Below, in pieces: positions 19,401 to 20,012 of a stretch of DNA of 20,012 nucleotides; position 1 is the stretch's first letter, and the number at the start of each line of letters is the position of its first letter. Made by a program: the position numbers and the translations under genes. Source of the DNA: Brugia malayi (taxonomy: Eukaryota > Nematoda > Chromadorea > Rhabditida > Onchocercidae); assembly GCF_000002995.4 (NCBI RefSeq), contig NW_025062364.1, forward strand, positions 1 through 20,012, in the 5' to 3' direction. The notes under the pieces are model-generated. The model saw only the letters and a program-made list of their open reading frames with translations. It was not told where the DNA came from and made no database searches.

Positions 19401-20012
19401 TGCTAGTTATATTGCTATATCTGTAGTGAAATGGTGTGAGTTAATGATGTAAGCAATATATCTTCTAGTGATCATGTTGTATTGGTAGAGAAATGGTATG
19501 AGTTAATGAATTAATCAAAATGTCTTCTAATGATAATGTTATATCTGTAGAGATATGATATTGTTATATCTGTAGAGAAATGGTGTGAGTTAATAAATTA
19601 AAATGTCTTCTAGTGATATTGTTATATTTGCAGAGAGGTGGCATGAATTAATGAAAATGTCTTCTAGTTATATTGCTATATCTGTAGAGAAATGGTGTGA
19701 GTTAATAAATTAAAATGTCTTCTAGTGATATTGTTATATTTGCAGAGAGGTGGCATGAATTAATCAAAATGTCTTCTAATGATATTGTTATATCTGTAGG
19801 GAAATGGCGTGAGTTAATGAATTAATCAAAATGTCTTCTAATGATATTGTTATATCTGTAGAGAAATGGTATGAGTTAATGAATTAATCAAAATATCTTC
19901 TTGTGATATTGCTATATTTGCTGAAAAGTGACATGAATTAATCAAAATGTCTTCTAGTGATATTGTTATACTAGCAGAGAAGTGGCATGAATTAATCAAA
20001 ATGTCTTCTAGT
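16412..20012 (+). repeat. Satellite array B (same family as array A, distinct variants)
   Basis: About 60 units in the same orientation as array A share TCTTCTAGTGATATTG but differ in composition. GTGTGAGTTAAT units, 54-bp units with GCAGAGAGGTGGCATGAATT, and TTCTAATGAT variants are frequent. About ten places carry an extra 25-bp partial copy (AGAGATATGATATTGTTATA), for example near 16460, 16791, 16991, 17556, 17994, 18436, 18721, 18991 and 19550; I saw none in array A. Units are more diverged than in array A. Blocks of several units recur, giving higher-order structure. The array runs off the window at 20012, where two consecutive 54-bp units are present. Confidence 0.97.

Overview
The window looks like nuclear DNA of a nematode, most likely a clade III (spirurid or filarial-type) species. 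The evidence is very AT-rich DNA, genes split into short exons with TTTTCAG-like acceptors and GTAAGT donors, a BEL/Pao-type retrotransposon, and an exact copy of the 22-nt nematode spliced leader SL1. The species cannot be named from the sequence alone.

Layout, left to right. (1) 1-1108: the 5' end of a BEL/Pao LTR retrotransposon on the minus strand, running off the left edge. It has a 508-bp LTR, a primer-binding site and the start of gag, and is inserted directly in satellite DNA. Its LTR carries a perfect SL1 sequence about 34 nt downstream of a TATA box and immediately after AATAAA, so the element's RNA should begin with SL1. (2) 1109-3830: satellite array A, with units of about 62 and 54 bp. 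Its last unit is open in frame with a GC-richer unique segment (3831-4022). (3) 4023-11011: AT-rich DNA with a small two-exon plus-strand gene or gene end (5455-5858), a five-exon minus-strand gene with two possible membrane-anchoring terminal exons (7064-8633), and a candidate exon that also forms a hairpin (10370-10447). (4) 11012-13939: a promoter-like segment and a six-exon plus-strand gene for a multi-pass membrane protein of about 297 residues. It is built from an internal duplication that includes the intron positions. (5) 14345-16227: a decayed CK1/TTBK-like kinase pseudogene. (6) 16412-20012: satellite array B, the same family and orientation as array A but with its own variants and a long-range repeat of about 2 kb, running off the right edge.

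The whole reads as a gene island of about 12.6 kb between two arrays of one satellite family. The three expressed-looking genes show no obvious functional link. The strongest candidate for something undescribed is the retrotransposon whose R region is essentially SL1. Next are the 18-residue coding potential of the satellite unit, the alternative lipid-type and helix-type tails of the minus-strand gene, and the duplicated membrane gene. Exon models were made by hand from splice signals and reading phase; no homology search was possible.
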